Below are positions 53,904 through 62,184 of a stretch of 64,000 bases of DNA, piece after piece. A program made the translations under genes and the position numbers. The notes beneath the pieces were generated by a model that was not told where the DNA came from, ran no database searches, and saw only the letters and a list, made by a program, of their open reading frames with translations. Numbering within the stretch: the first letter of the stretch is position 1; each line of letters opens with the position of its first letter. The stretch lies in the NCBI GenBank assembly GCA_947488155.1, contig CANKYK010000001.1, positions 1,320,439 through 1,384,438 on the forward strand, given 5' to 3'. This stretch comes from an uncultured Erythrobacter sp. Lineage in GTDB: Bacteria > Pseudomonadota > Alphaproteobacteria > Sphingomonadales > Sphingomonadaceae.

Positions 53904-54896
53904 ATGACTGCAGAAAAAAGCATCACCCTCAATGGTGACATCCGCAAGACCAGCGCCGACACAATCGCCACCCTCGTGCGCGAATTGGAGCTATTGCCTG
54001 AAAAAGTGGCCGTCGAGCGCAATGGTGAGATCGTGCCGCGTTCAACCCTTGAACAGGCGCCCTTGGCAGACGGGGATGCTCTGGAAATCGTGCATTTCGT
54101 GGGCGGCGGCGAGCAAAGCACCTCGGGCGATGACAGCTGGAGCGTGGCGGGCCGGACCTTCCACTCGCGGCTGATTGTCGGCACGGGTAAGTACAAGGAC
54201 TTTCAGCAGAATGCCGATGCATTGCAGGCGAGCGGCGCGGAAATCGTCACCGTTGCTGTGCGCCGGGTCAATGTGAGCGATCCCAAAGCACCAATGCTGA
54301 CCGACTTCATTGATCCGAAGGTTACCACCTATCTGCCCAACACCGCTGGCTGTTTCACGGCAGATGATGCGATCCGGACGCTGCGCCTAGCGCGCGAAGC
54401 AGGTGGCTGGGATCTGGTCAAGCTGGAGGTGCTGGGCGAGGCGCGCACGCTTTACCCGGATATGCGCGAAACTCTGAAAGCCACAGAAGTGCTGGCCAAA
54501 GAGGGCTTTCACCCGATGGTTTACTGCGTCGATGATCCGATCGCTGCCAAACAATTGGAGGATGCGGGCGCGGTGGCGATTATGCCGCTTGGCGCGCCGA
54601 TCGGCTCAGGCTTAGGCATTCAAAACCAGGTGACGATCCGCCTGATCGTCGAAGGCGCAAGCGTGCCGGTGCTGGTCGATGCAGGTGTTGGCACGGCGTC
54701 TGATGCGGCGGTTGCGATGGAGCTCGGCTGTGATGGGGTGCTGATGAACACTGCCATTGCTGAGGCGAAAGATCCCATCCGCATGGCGCGCGCGATGAAA
54801 CTGGCGGTAGAGGCCGGGCGCGAGGCCTATCTGGCGGGCCGTATGGGGCGTCGCAAATATGCCGATCCCAGCTCGCCTTTGGCTGGATTGATCTAG
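53904..54896 (+). CDS. thiG: ThiS-ThiG fusion: sulfur carrier and thiazole synthase
   Basis: A 330-residue fusion. Residues 1-69 are a ThiS-like ubiquitin fold ending in the di-glycine (VHFVGGG), and about 78-330 are thiazole synthase, which forms the thiazole phosphate of thiamin from DXP, dehydroglycine and ThiS thiocarboxylate. The Schiff-base lysine is K173 ([11 protein letters not shown]). Because the glycines are followed by a linker, a free C-terminal thiocarboxylate would need cleavage. ATG 53904 ([11 protein letters not shown]) is chosen over an opening at 53865. No TPP riboswitch was seen upstream. Confidence 0.93.
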   Translation: MTAEKSITLNGDIRKTSADTIATLVRELELLPEKVAVERNGEIVPRSTLEQAPLADGDALEIVHFVGGGEQSTSGDDSWSVAGRTFHSRLIVGTGKYKDFQQNADALQASGAEIVTVAVRRVNVSDPKAPMLTDFIDPKVTTYLPNTAGCFTADDAIRTLRLAREAGGWDLVKLEVLGEARTLYPDMRETLKATEVLAKEGFHPMVYCVDDPIAAKQLEDAGAVAIMPLGAPIGSGLGIQNQVTIRLIVEGASVPVLVDAGVGTASDAAVAMELGCDGVLMNTAIAEAKDPIRMARAMKLAVEAGREAYLAGRMGRRKYADPSSPLAGLI

Positions 54897-55112
54897 GGAT
54901 TTTTCCCATGGACCGGCGCGGGTGGCTTGGCTCCTAATATAGTACCTGACAGGCTTGGCGGCGGAGCACGGTTCACGCTAGTGATCCGCGAGGATATCGC
55001 GCGCGCGTATGGGCGTGCAAAACAAAGCACCCAATTCAACAAATTTTACCTACGGGTTACTACCTATTAACCAAGTTCCGCGATGACCGTCTTCAACGCA
55101 GAGGAGACTTTC

Positions 55113-55643
55113 ATGGCGACCGTGGGCAGTACATCAATGGCAATCGGCGAAATGCGCGAGTTCGCAGGCTTTAGCGCCGCTGAGCAGCGCTATATCAAGT
55201 GCAGCCTCGACATTGGTCTGAGCCGTAAGGACGCCTTTAAGCTGTGGGCCCGCGATGCGCGTGAAAACGCCGCGATCCGCCGCCAATATGTTGCCTATCA
55301 GGATCTCAAATCTTTGCGTGCCCTGATCCCTGCCCATCACGGCATGGCCGACACCGAAGTCTTTATCGGCAAGCTGATCCGCATGGCGACCTTCGACCTG
55401 CAAGCCGACGCGATCACCAGCTTTTCCGCGTTTCGTTTTCTCTACGAGCGCTTGCTCGGCGCAGAAGCCCGCCCGTTTCTGCCCGCAGCATTCTGTGCGG
55501 CCAGCGCTTTGCCGCAAATTCAGCCGGAACGCCGCAAGGTCCTGCTGCAATCGCTTAGCGAAGCGGCGGCAACGGCTCCTGCATGGTCAGATGAAACGCC
55601 CAGCTTCTATCCGGAATATGTCGAGGAAGCCGAATTGGTTTGA
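55113..55643 (+). CDS. hypothetical protein
   Basis: A 176-residue soluble, helix-rich protein with no recognised domain and no signal peptide. The N-terminal part includes MREFAGFSAAEQRYIKCSLDIGLSRKDAFKLWARD, which reads like a small helical domain; the C-terminal part is Ala/Glu-rich and acidic. ATG 55113 is supported by gaggag at 55101-55106; another ATG at 55083 has no such site. Its last 37 bases overlap the convergent membrane-protein gene. The 216-base gap before it shows nothing firm. Confidence 0.7.
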   Translation: MATVGSTSMAIGEMREFAGFSAAEQRYIKCSLDIGLSRKDAFKLWARDARENAAIRRQYVAYQDLKSLRALIPAHHGMADTEVFIGKLIRMATFDLQADAITSFSAFRFLYERLLGAEARPFLPAAFCAASALPQIQPERRKVLLQSLSEAAATAPAWSDETPSFYPEYVEEAELV

Positions 55644-56158
55644 GTCAGTTTGCGGCGCCTTAGCACCTTGCGAATCATGATTATGATCCCGCCAATGGCG
55701 CCAACCAGATAACTCACCGAATGTGCCCAGGCCGCAAATGCAAAGCGGGCATGCCGATCAGAAGGCAGTTCACTTGCCCAAAAACCAATGGTGCCAGGAA
55801 CGTTAGCGTTGGTGAGAAACCAGCCAAAGATTCCAGCGACCAATGCCAGAACACCGCTCACTATCATGAGCATGACAATCGCGCGTCGCACGTCCTCCAG
55901 TCCAAGCTTTGGCCAAGGCCCAATCCTCGCAGAACAGGCGAGTGCAGCCCCAAGTATCAACCCGACCCACCATGTGGCGATTATGCCCCAACCGATTGCC
56001 AGCAGAAACGGTTGTTCGGTTGGAAACAAGGGTGGGTGAGCCACGGTAAAATACTCAAGGCTGACATGAGCAGTCACCTGATCATGCAATATACCATAGA
56101 TTACCGCGCACAATACGCTGAAGCCGACAATTTTGAGCGCCTCGAGCATACCCAACAC
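55607..56158 (-). CDS. four-TM membrane protein of unknown function
   Basis: A 183-residue membrane protein with four predicted helices (about 5-25, 50-75, 90-115 and 145-163) and a basic, Ser-rich tail. The segment YGILHDQVTAHVSLEYFTVAHPP after the first helix resembles a conserved motif in uncharacterised bacterial membrane proteins, but I cannot attach a function. It lies 5 bases downstream of position 56158 from the acyl-CoA synthetase stop, so the two may be co-transcribed. The 3' ends of this gene and the convergent 55113 gene overlap by 37 bases. Confidence 0.78.
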   Translation of the reverse strand: MLGMLEALKIVGFSVLCAVIYGILHDQVTAHVSLEYFTVAHPPLFPTEQPFLLAIGWGIIATWWVGLILGAALACSARIGPWPKLGLEDVRRAIVMLMIVSGVLALVAGIFGWFLTNANVPGTIGFWASELPSDRHARFAFAAWAHSVSYLVGAIGGIIIMIRKVLRRRKLTQTNSASSTYSG

Positions 56159-56163
56159 GCTTC

Positions 56164-58005
56164 TTAGCTCCGATACAGCCCGCTAATCTTGTCCTGATAG
56201 CGGTCTCGTATCTTATGCCGGCGAATTTTCATACTCGGTGTCATTTCCTCGTTCTCGATTGAGAACGCTTCGTCAGCAAAAGTGAACTGGCGTACCTTCT
56301 CGATCACCGACAAATCCTTGTTCACCCGGTCAACGGCTGCGCGAACAGCGGTCTTGAAGGCCGGCAGGTCTTGCAGAGCGGTCATGTCGAACTTCTCGTC
56401 ATTGGCGCGCGCCCATTCGACCGCCCATTCTGCGTCCGGCACAACCAGGCCGACCACATAGGGCCGCTTGTCCCCGCTCACCATCGCCTGCGCGATTTCC
56501 GGTTGCAGGGTCAGCATGCCTTCGATCTTTTGCGGGGCAACATTGTCGCCCTTGTCGTTGACGATCATGTCTTTCTTACGGTCGGTGATCACGATCCGGC
56601 CTGCTTCATCCAGATGCCCGATGTCGCCCGTGTGCAGCCACGGCGCACCATTGGGATCATTGGGATCTCTCATAAGCGTGCGCGCGGTTTCGGCGTCATT
56701 CTGCCAATATCCATGCATTACCAGCTCGCCCCGGCACAAGATCTCGCCATCATCGGCGATCTTGATCTCCACCCCGCGCATTGGCGGGCCAACGGTGTCC
56801 ATCTTCAGGCCGGTAGCCGGGCGATTGCAACTGATCACCGGGCCGCTTTCGGTTTGGCCATAACCTTGCAGCATGGTGAGGCCCATTGCCTCAAAGAACG
56901 TGCCAACGTCTGGGTTGAGCGGCGCTCCGCCAGAAACCATAGCTTTGATCCGGCCGCCAAATTTGTCGCGGATTTTCGGACGCAAAGTGCGCTCAACGAT
57001 GAAGTCCATCGGCTTATCGCGTTTGCGCTTGTTCCCGCGCTCGGCGGCTTTCTCACTAATCGTCAGTGCGCGGTCCATCAGGTAATTGGCGAGCTTGCCC
57101 TGCTTTTGGACCTGCTTGAGGATTCGGCTGCGCAGCACTTCGAACAGGCGCGGGACCACGACCATAATGGTCGGGCGCACTTCCTCGATATTGCTGGCGA
57201 GTTTCTCCAGGCCTTCCGAGTAATAGATCTCTGCCCCGACGGAGATTGGCAGATATTGCCCGCCCGTATGTTCATAAGCGTGGCTGAGAGGCAGGAACGA
57301 CAGGAAACGTTCGTTGGAAATGCCAAAATCATTGATCAGGATTTCAGCTGCGCCGCCTGCATTGCACAGGATCGCGCCATGATGCTGCTTCACCCCACGC
57401 GGGGCGCCGCCGGTGCCGCTGGTGTAGATCAGACAAGCGGTGGTGTCGCGCGTAATGCCCTTAAGGCGCTCTTCCACGGCTACGCGGGCCTGGGCCGGAT
57501 CGCCCGCGACCATGCTGTCCCAGCTGTGGTAGTCAAAGCCGCTTGATTGCTTGCGGTGCAGATCTTCGATGCCGATCACATGGTCGGCAATGCCGGTCGA
57601 TTGGATCGCGCCATGTACGGGGGCCAGCAGTTTTTCGGTAGAGACGATAACCGCGCGCGCGCCGGAATTGTCCAGGATATGGCAATGATCGCGCTCGGTA
57701 TTGGTAATGTAGGTTGGCACAGTGATGCAGCCCGCGGCCATCACAGCGAGATCGGAAATGCACCATTCGGGGCGGTTTTCTGAGACCAGCGCCACGCGGT
57801 CCCCGTCTTTCAGGCCAATCCGGCGCAGCCCCTCTGCGAGCAAGCAGACCTGCTCTGCCACCTCACGCCAGCTTTGCGTGGTCCATTCGCCATTGGCTTT
57901 GCGACCCAGAAACGGCGCATCGCCTTTTTCATCCGCGCGTTTCAGGAACAATTCGACGAGATTGTTCGCATTATCGATGTCGTTGAGATGCGTGTCTTGC
58001 GGCAC
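56164..58005 (-). CDS. AMP-dependent long-chain acyl-CoA synthetase
   Basis: A 613-residue ANL-superfamily enzyme that activates a carboxylate, most likely a long-chain fatty acid, to the CoA thioester. The P-loop-like motif YTSGTGGAPRGVKQHH, the A5-like motif GYGQTESGPV and the late WLHTGDIGHLDEAGRI are intact, and the final catalytic lysine region (MTPSMKIRRHKI) is present. It belongs to the FAA1/FadD15-like long group. The start is a GTG at 58005. It precedes the four-TM gene on the same strand. Confidence 0.92.
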   Translation of the reverse strand: MPQDTHLNDIDNANNLVELFLKRADEKGDAPFLGRKANGEWTTQSWREVAEQVCLLAEGLRRIGLKDGDRVALVSENRPEWCISDLAVMAAGCITVPTYITNTERDHCHILDNSGARAVIVSTEKLLAPVHGAIQSTGIADHVIGIEDLHRKQSSGFDYHSWDSMVAGDPAQARVAVEERLKGITRDTTACLIYTSGTGGAPRGVKQHHGAILCNAGGAAEILINDFGISNERFLSFLPLSHAYEHTGGQYLPISVGAEIYYSEGLEKLASNIEEVRPTIMVVVPRLFEVLRSRILKQVQKQGKLANYLMDRALTISEKAAERGNKRKRDKPMDFIVERTLRPKIRDKFGGRIKAMVSGGAPLNPDVGTFFEAMGLTMLQGYGQTESGPVISCNRPATGLKMDTVGPPMRGVEIKIADDGEILCRGELVMHGYWQNDAETARTLMRDPNDPNGAPWLHTGDIGHLDEAGRIVITDRKKDMIVNDKGDNVAPQKIEGMLTLQPEIAQAMVSGDKRPYVVGLVVPDAEWAVEWARANDEKFDMTALQDLPAFKTAVRAAVDRVNKDLSVIEKVRQFTFADEAFSIENEEMTPSMKIRRHKIRDRYQDKISGLYRS

Positions 58006-58145
58006 TGAAATTTGGCTCCCCCACCAGTTTTCTAGTTTTGCGCAGATTAGGCGCGCCCAGAATTAGCGCAAGCGTCAATGGTGCTTGCCGGTCTGAAGAG
58101 GTAATGCACCGGCGGTGAGCCGAGTTCCCCGGCCGAGCAACGCCG

Positions 58146-59879
58146 CTAGCGAGTATAGACCAGCTTTGGCGCTATACGCGGATCGGTGGCCACTTCCCAA
58201 CCATCAGCCGTGCGGCGCAATGCGTTGGCCTTTAGCGGCGGGCCAAACGCACGGATCTGTGTGTGGCCCAGCGCTGTCAGCTCTTCCTGCATATCCTCCA
58301 GCATGGAGCCCTGTTCAATCACGGCGGTTTCGCCAAACGACATAATCAGCGGCAAAGCCAGTGCGTCCTGTGCGCTTAGTCCGAAATCGATCACGCCAAT
58401 GATGGAGCGTGCGACCTGCACCGGAATGGTCGGTCCACCTGCCGCGCCAATCACCAGGACAACGTCACCCTTTTGATCCAGTACGATTGTCGGTGCCATA
58501 GAGCTGCGAGGCCGCTTTCCGCCCGCAACAGCATTGGCGACCGGCTTGCCATCGACCAACGGAGTGGAGCTGAAATCGGTAAGTTCATTGTTGAGATAGA
58601 ACCCGCCAAAAAATAGGCCTGATCCAAACGCACCCTCCACGGTTGAGGTATAACTCACCGCATTGCCATTGCCATCGACCACGGAGAAATGGGTCGTGCC
58701 TTGCTCCAGTGGCTCGTCACCGTCTGCGCGGGCGAGCGGGGCGCCAGGAGGCGTGCCCGGTTTCAGATCGGTGATGGTTGCCGATGGGCTGATCAGCGCG
58801 CTGCGGCTCGCGACATAGGCGGGATCCACCAGACCCTTCACCGGCACTTTCACGAAATCACTGTCGCCAATGTACAGCTCGCGGTCGGCATAGGCGACCC
58901 GCTGAGATTCCAGAAACAGGTGCCAGAATGTGGGGCTTTCTGGCCCAAGTGCGCCCAGGTCAAAACGCTCTAGCTGTCCCAGCATTTGCGCAACCGCAAC
59001 GCCGCCCGATGATGGCGGACCCATGCCGCAGACCTGATATTCGCGATACGGCGCGCAGACCGGATCGCGCAGTTTGGACCGATAGCCGGTGATGTCCGCC
59101 GTGGTCATCTTGCCATCTTGCGGTGTCTTTTCGGCGATATAGTCCGCCAAATCCGCAGCATTGCGATCATACAGCGCCTCTGCCCCGGTCTCGGCCAGAT
59201 CGGTGAGCGCCTCGGCCAGCTCGCCATTACGGATGATGGAGCCAACCGGCAGCGGTTCGCCATCCGCACCAAAGAAAACGGCGCGCGCTTCTGCGGTCAG
59301 CCCGGCGCGTCCTTTATTGCGGCCAGACAGCGATTCGTTGAGCCGCACATTCATGCGGAAGCCATCCTCAGCCAGAGCGATGGCGGGCTGAAACAGGTCG
59401 GCCCAGGGCAATTTGCCGTGCGTTGCGTGCGCTTTTGCTGCGAGGGCAAGATTGCCCGGCACACCGACACTGAGGCCGGAAAGGACGCGCAATTCGCGCG
59501 GCAAGCGTTCGCCATTTTCATCGAGAAAGCGTGTGCCGGTTGCCGCTGCAGGTGCAGTTTCACGGCCATCATAGGTCAGCAATTCGCCGCCCTTGCCATC
59601 GGCCCGGACCAGAAAGCCGCCGCCGCCAATGCCCGAGCTTTGCGGTTCCACCACGGTCAGCGCCAGCATCACTGCAATCGCGGCATCGGTGGCAGAGCCA
59701 CCTTTGACCAGGATTGCTTCGCCGGCGGCGGTGGCGCGCGGATCGGCGCTGCTCACTGCACCGGTGAAGACAGGCTCAGGTGGTGCGGCGGTGCTGCTGG
59801 CAGAGCTTTGAGAGCTGTAGGCTGAGCAGCCTGTGAGAAGAGCAACGACGGCGAGACTTGCAGAAAGGCGTTTGATCAT
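58146..59879 (-). CDS. ggt: gamma-glutamyltransferase (lipoprotein form)
   Basis: A 577-residue autoprocessing enzyme that cleaves or transfers the gamma-glutamyl group of glutathione. The nucleophile generated by self-cleavage is T395 (GTTHFSVVD), and the SSMAPTIV and GAAGGPTIP loops are intact. The N-terminus has a lipobox (LLTGC, cysteine 18), so the protein should be lipid-anchored and periplasmic rather than soluble as in E. coli. It is followed at 58145 by a short gap to the acyl-CoA synthetase gene and preceded by pyrD on the same strand. Confidence 0.95.
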   Translation of the reverse strand: MIKRLSASLAVVALLTGCSAYSSQSSASSTAAPPEPVFTGAVSSADPRATAAGEAILVKGGSATDAAIAVMLALTVVEPQSSGIGGGGFLVRADGKGGELLTYDGRETAPAAATGTRFLDENGERLPRELRVLSGLSVGVPGNLALAAKAHATHGKLPWADLFQPAIALAEDGFRMNVRLNESLSGRNKGRAGLTAEARAVFFGADGEPLPVGSIIRNGELAEALTDLAETGAEALYDRNAADLADYIAEKTPQDGKMTTADITGYRSKLRDPVCAPYREYQVCGMGPPSSGGVAVAQMLGQLERFDLGALGPESPTFWHLFLESQRVAYADRELYIGDSDFVKVPVKGLVDPAYVASRSALISPSATITDLKPGTPPGAPLARADGDEPLEQGTTHFSVVDGNGNAVSYTSTVEGAFGSGLFFGGFYLNNELTDFSSTPLVDGKPVANAVAGGKRPRSSMAPTIVLDQKGDVVLVIGAAGGPTIPVQVARSIIGVIDFGLSAQDALALPLIMSFGETAVIEQGSMLEDMQEELTALGHTQIRAFGPPLKANALRRTADGWEVATDPRIAPKLVYTR

Positions 59880-59890
59880 GCTTCGCAGCG

Positions 59891-60937
59891 CTATTCGGTT
59901 CCGACTGCCTCTGCAATACTGGTGAACCCATCGCGTTTCATCAATCGCTCTAAACCGCGCGCGATCTGAGCGCCAAGGCCGGGGCCTTCATAGACCATGG
60001 CTGAATAAAGTTGGACCAGGCTGGCGCCCGCACGAATGCGCTCCCACGCGTGCTCGGCGCTGGCAATTCCGCCGACGCCGACCAGCGGGATGCCGCCGCC
60101 GGTCGCTGCGCGGAAATCCCGCACGCGTTTGAGCGCCAGTTCGCGTAATGGCGCACCGGAAAGCCCGCCGGCCTCACCCGCATGGTGTGAACGCAGTGCT
60201 GGCCGCGAAATGGTCGTGTTAGAGACGATCAGCGCGCCGAGCTGCTTGTCGAGAGCGATCCGGGCGATTGCATCAATATCATCCTGCATCAGGTCTGGGG
60301 CGACCTTGAGGAAGATCGGCGGCAGTTTTGTGAGGCCTGTGCCGGCCCCTTTACGCGCCTCGATCACGGCGTCGATCAATTCGCTGAGTGCGCCTTCGTC
60401 TTGCAGCGCGCGCAGCCCAGGGGTGTTGGGACTGGAAACATTCACCGCGAGATAGCTGGCGAGCGGGGTCATCATTCGCGCCATCGCCGCATAATCGGCG
60501 ATGCGATCCTCCGAATCCTTATTCGCGCCGATATTAATGCCAACAATACCAGGGTTGTCTCTGCGCCGCTCCAACCGGGCAAGTGCCGCCGCACCGCCGC
60601 CATTGTTAAAGCCCATGCGATTGATGACGGCCCTATCCTCTACCAGGCGGAACAGGCGCGGCTTTGGATTGCCAGCTTGCGGGCGCGGGGTGATCGAGCC
60701 GACTTCGGTGAAACCAAAGCCTAGGTCGAGCAGCTGATCCGGAACTTCTGCATCTTTGTCGAAGCCGGCTGCCACCCCGACTGGGTTGGGAAAATGCAGC
60801 TCAGCAATCTCGATTGCGGCCGGCCCCGTTTGTGAGGTGGCGCGCAGCGGCGACGCTTTGAGCGCGGCCACCCCGAGTCGGTGAGCCTTCTCCGAATCAA
60901 GCGAGAAAATTGCCGGGCGTAAAAAGCGAAACAACAT
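59891..60937 (-). CDS. pyrD: quinone-dependent dihydroorotate dehydrogenase (class 2)
   Basis: A 348-residue FMN enzyme oxidising dihydroorotate to orotate in pyrimidine synthesis and passing electrons to quinone at the inner membrane. The class 2 N-terminal helices (MLFRFLRPAIFSLDSEKAHRL), NRMGFNNGG, VNVSSPNTPGLR with the catalytic Ser, and VGVGGI are visible. The length is that of class 2 PyrD. It lies 11 bases upstream of ggt, probably on one message. Confidence 0.96.
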   Translation of the reverse strand: MLFRFLRPAIFSLDSEKAHRLGVAALKASPLRATSQTGPAAIEIAELHFPNPVGVAAGFDKDAEVPDQLLDLGFGFTEVGSITPRPQAGNPKPRLFRLVEDRAVINRMGFNNGGGAAALARLERRRDNPGIVGINIGANKDSEDRIADYAAMARMMTPLASYLAVNVSSPNTPGLRALQDEGALSELIDAVIEARKGAGTGLTKLPPIFLKVAPDLMQDDIDAIARIALDKQLGALIVSNTTISRPALRSHHAGEAGGLSGAPLRELALKRVRDFRAATGGGIPLVGVGGIASAEHAWERIRAGASLVQLYSAMVYEGPGLGAQIARGLERLMKRDGFTSIAEAVGTE

Positions 60938-61024
60938 AACTGCGCGCTATCGCAATATTTGCATGCTTGTCGAGGGTGTTTGCGCAACAGAATTCAGAAA
61001 AATTGTGGGGGGGACTGCAATTTG

Positions 61025-61155
61025 TCGTTTGCATACAATTATTCGCCGTATTTCTGTCCTACATGATGCGTGCGACCCGAAGGGCTCGGAGCAGCAATGC
61101 GAAGAGTTCCTCAACTTCAATAGGACGGTTCTCGTTTGAGAGCCGTCCTTTTTTT
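61025..61155 (+). ncRNA. candidate small RNA (sequence-based guess)
   Basis: A 269-base gap between pyrD and the AraC gene contains no credible reading frame, yet ends in a strong intrinsic terminator at 61122-61155. Between a possible promoter region (ttgtcg/ttgcat around 61022-61033) and the terminator, a structured stretch (CCGAAGGGCTCGG hairpin near 61076-61088) leaves room for a transcript of about 80-110 bases. I cannot assign it to a known RNA family. The exact 5' end is unknown. Confidence 0.4.
61122..61155 (+). terminator. strong intrinsic terminator
   Basis: A 12-bp stem with one G-U wobble (61122-61133 with 61138-61149), GTTT loop, and a seven-T run (61149-61155). No gene on the plus strand ends nearby, so it must terminate a non-coding transcript or one I have missed. 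Confidence 0.92.
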
Positions 61156-61206
61156 GTGTTAAATCATAGGGGAAGCGGCTAGGCCTCGCCCGATGAGGCG
61201 CTCGTA

Positions 61207-62130
61207 ATGGTTGACTATCACTCCACAACAACGATTCAGAGCGAGTCTGATTTTTCTGAAGCGGGGTTTGAGCTTACCCCTGCATCCCTCATCTCTATTG
61301 AGTACATCGCGCCGCCATCCGCGATCAGTGATTATGTGACAACCCTGTATCACTTTCGCTGTGAAGAAGCGGAAATCCGAGACATTCAGCCGGCCTCAAT
61401 CGGCCATCTCTCACTTTTCCCGCTTGGGAGGGGCGAAATGCTGTTCCCGAATGGGCGTCGAGATTCCAACCCAGAAATTGCAATGCTCACGCCGCTTTCA
61501 ACTGCAACGCCGATTGTTGTTGAAGGACCATTTCATGTGATTGGTGCGGCCCTCACCCCGCAAGGCTGGGGTGCACTCACTGGCTTGCATGCAGGCGAGC
61601 ATCGGGATCGGATGATCGAGGCGCGCACCGTACTCGGCGGCGAAGTTGTGGCCATGGGTGAACGCCTCAATGCCGGATATCGTGCAGGTAAATTCAGCGG
61701 GCGCGAATGCGCACTTGAAATCGGTGCATTTATAGAAGGCCGGGTACGGCCACTCAAGGCACGCCACAATGAGTTGATTCGAACAGTGAATCGATGGCTG
61801 GGTGCATCGCTCAATCCGGATCTGGCGGACTTGATGGCGGCGGCGTCCTATTCCGAACGGCAGGTTCAGCGCCTGGTTGAGCGGTATTTTGGCCTCCCAC
61901 CGCAAGCGCTCGCGCGCAAATACCGCGCCTTGAGAGCCGCGGCATGGCTGTCCTTCCCGCAGCTCACGCCTGAATATGAGGCAGAATTGGCCGATGCATT
62001 TTTCGATCAATCGCATATGATCCGCGAGATTCAGCGCTTTGCCGGGCGCACCCCAGCGCGGTTGAGCGATGATGACAGCCCATTCTTGAATGAAATGATC
62101 GACCTGAAGAATTTTCGCGAACTGGGCTAG
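61207..62130 (+). CDS. AraC family transcriptional regulator
   Basis: A 307-residue regulator. The C-terminal AraC-type helix-turn-helix (about 190-285; YSERQVQRLVERYFGLPPQA, then SHMIREIQRFAGRTPARLS) carries both recognition helices. The N-terminal part (about 25-170) resembles the DUF6597-type ligand-binding domain of AraC proteins. Effector and targets are unknown; no operator was seen. It is preceded by the candidate sRNA/terminator and followed 54 bases later by the DUF885 gene. Confidence 0.88.
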   Translation: MVDYHSTTTIQSESDFSEAGFELTPASLISIEYIAPPSAISDYVTTLYHFRCEEAEIRDIQPASIGHLSLFPLGRGEMLFPNGRRDSNPEIAMLTPLSTATPIVVEGPFHVIGAALTPQGWGALTGLHAGEHRDRMIEARTVLGGEVVAMGERLNAGYRAGKFSGRECALEIGAFIEGRVRPLKARHNELIRTVNRWLGASLNPDLADLMAAASYSERQVQRLVERYFGLPPQALARKYRALRAAAWLSFPQLTPEYEAELADAFFDQSHMIREIQRFAGRTPARLSDDDSPFLNEMIDLKNFRELG

Positions 62131-62184
62131 GACCTGCGGAAATTTGCCCCGCCAACGCTGCCATTACCAGTTATGAGGATATCT

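Noticed and set aside
56371..57546. 391-codon frame antisense to the acyl-CoA synthetase
   Set aside because: Long antisense frames are expected in GC-rich genes; the sense gene has intact motifs throughout and the antisense product resembles nothing.
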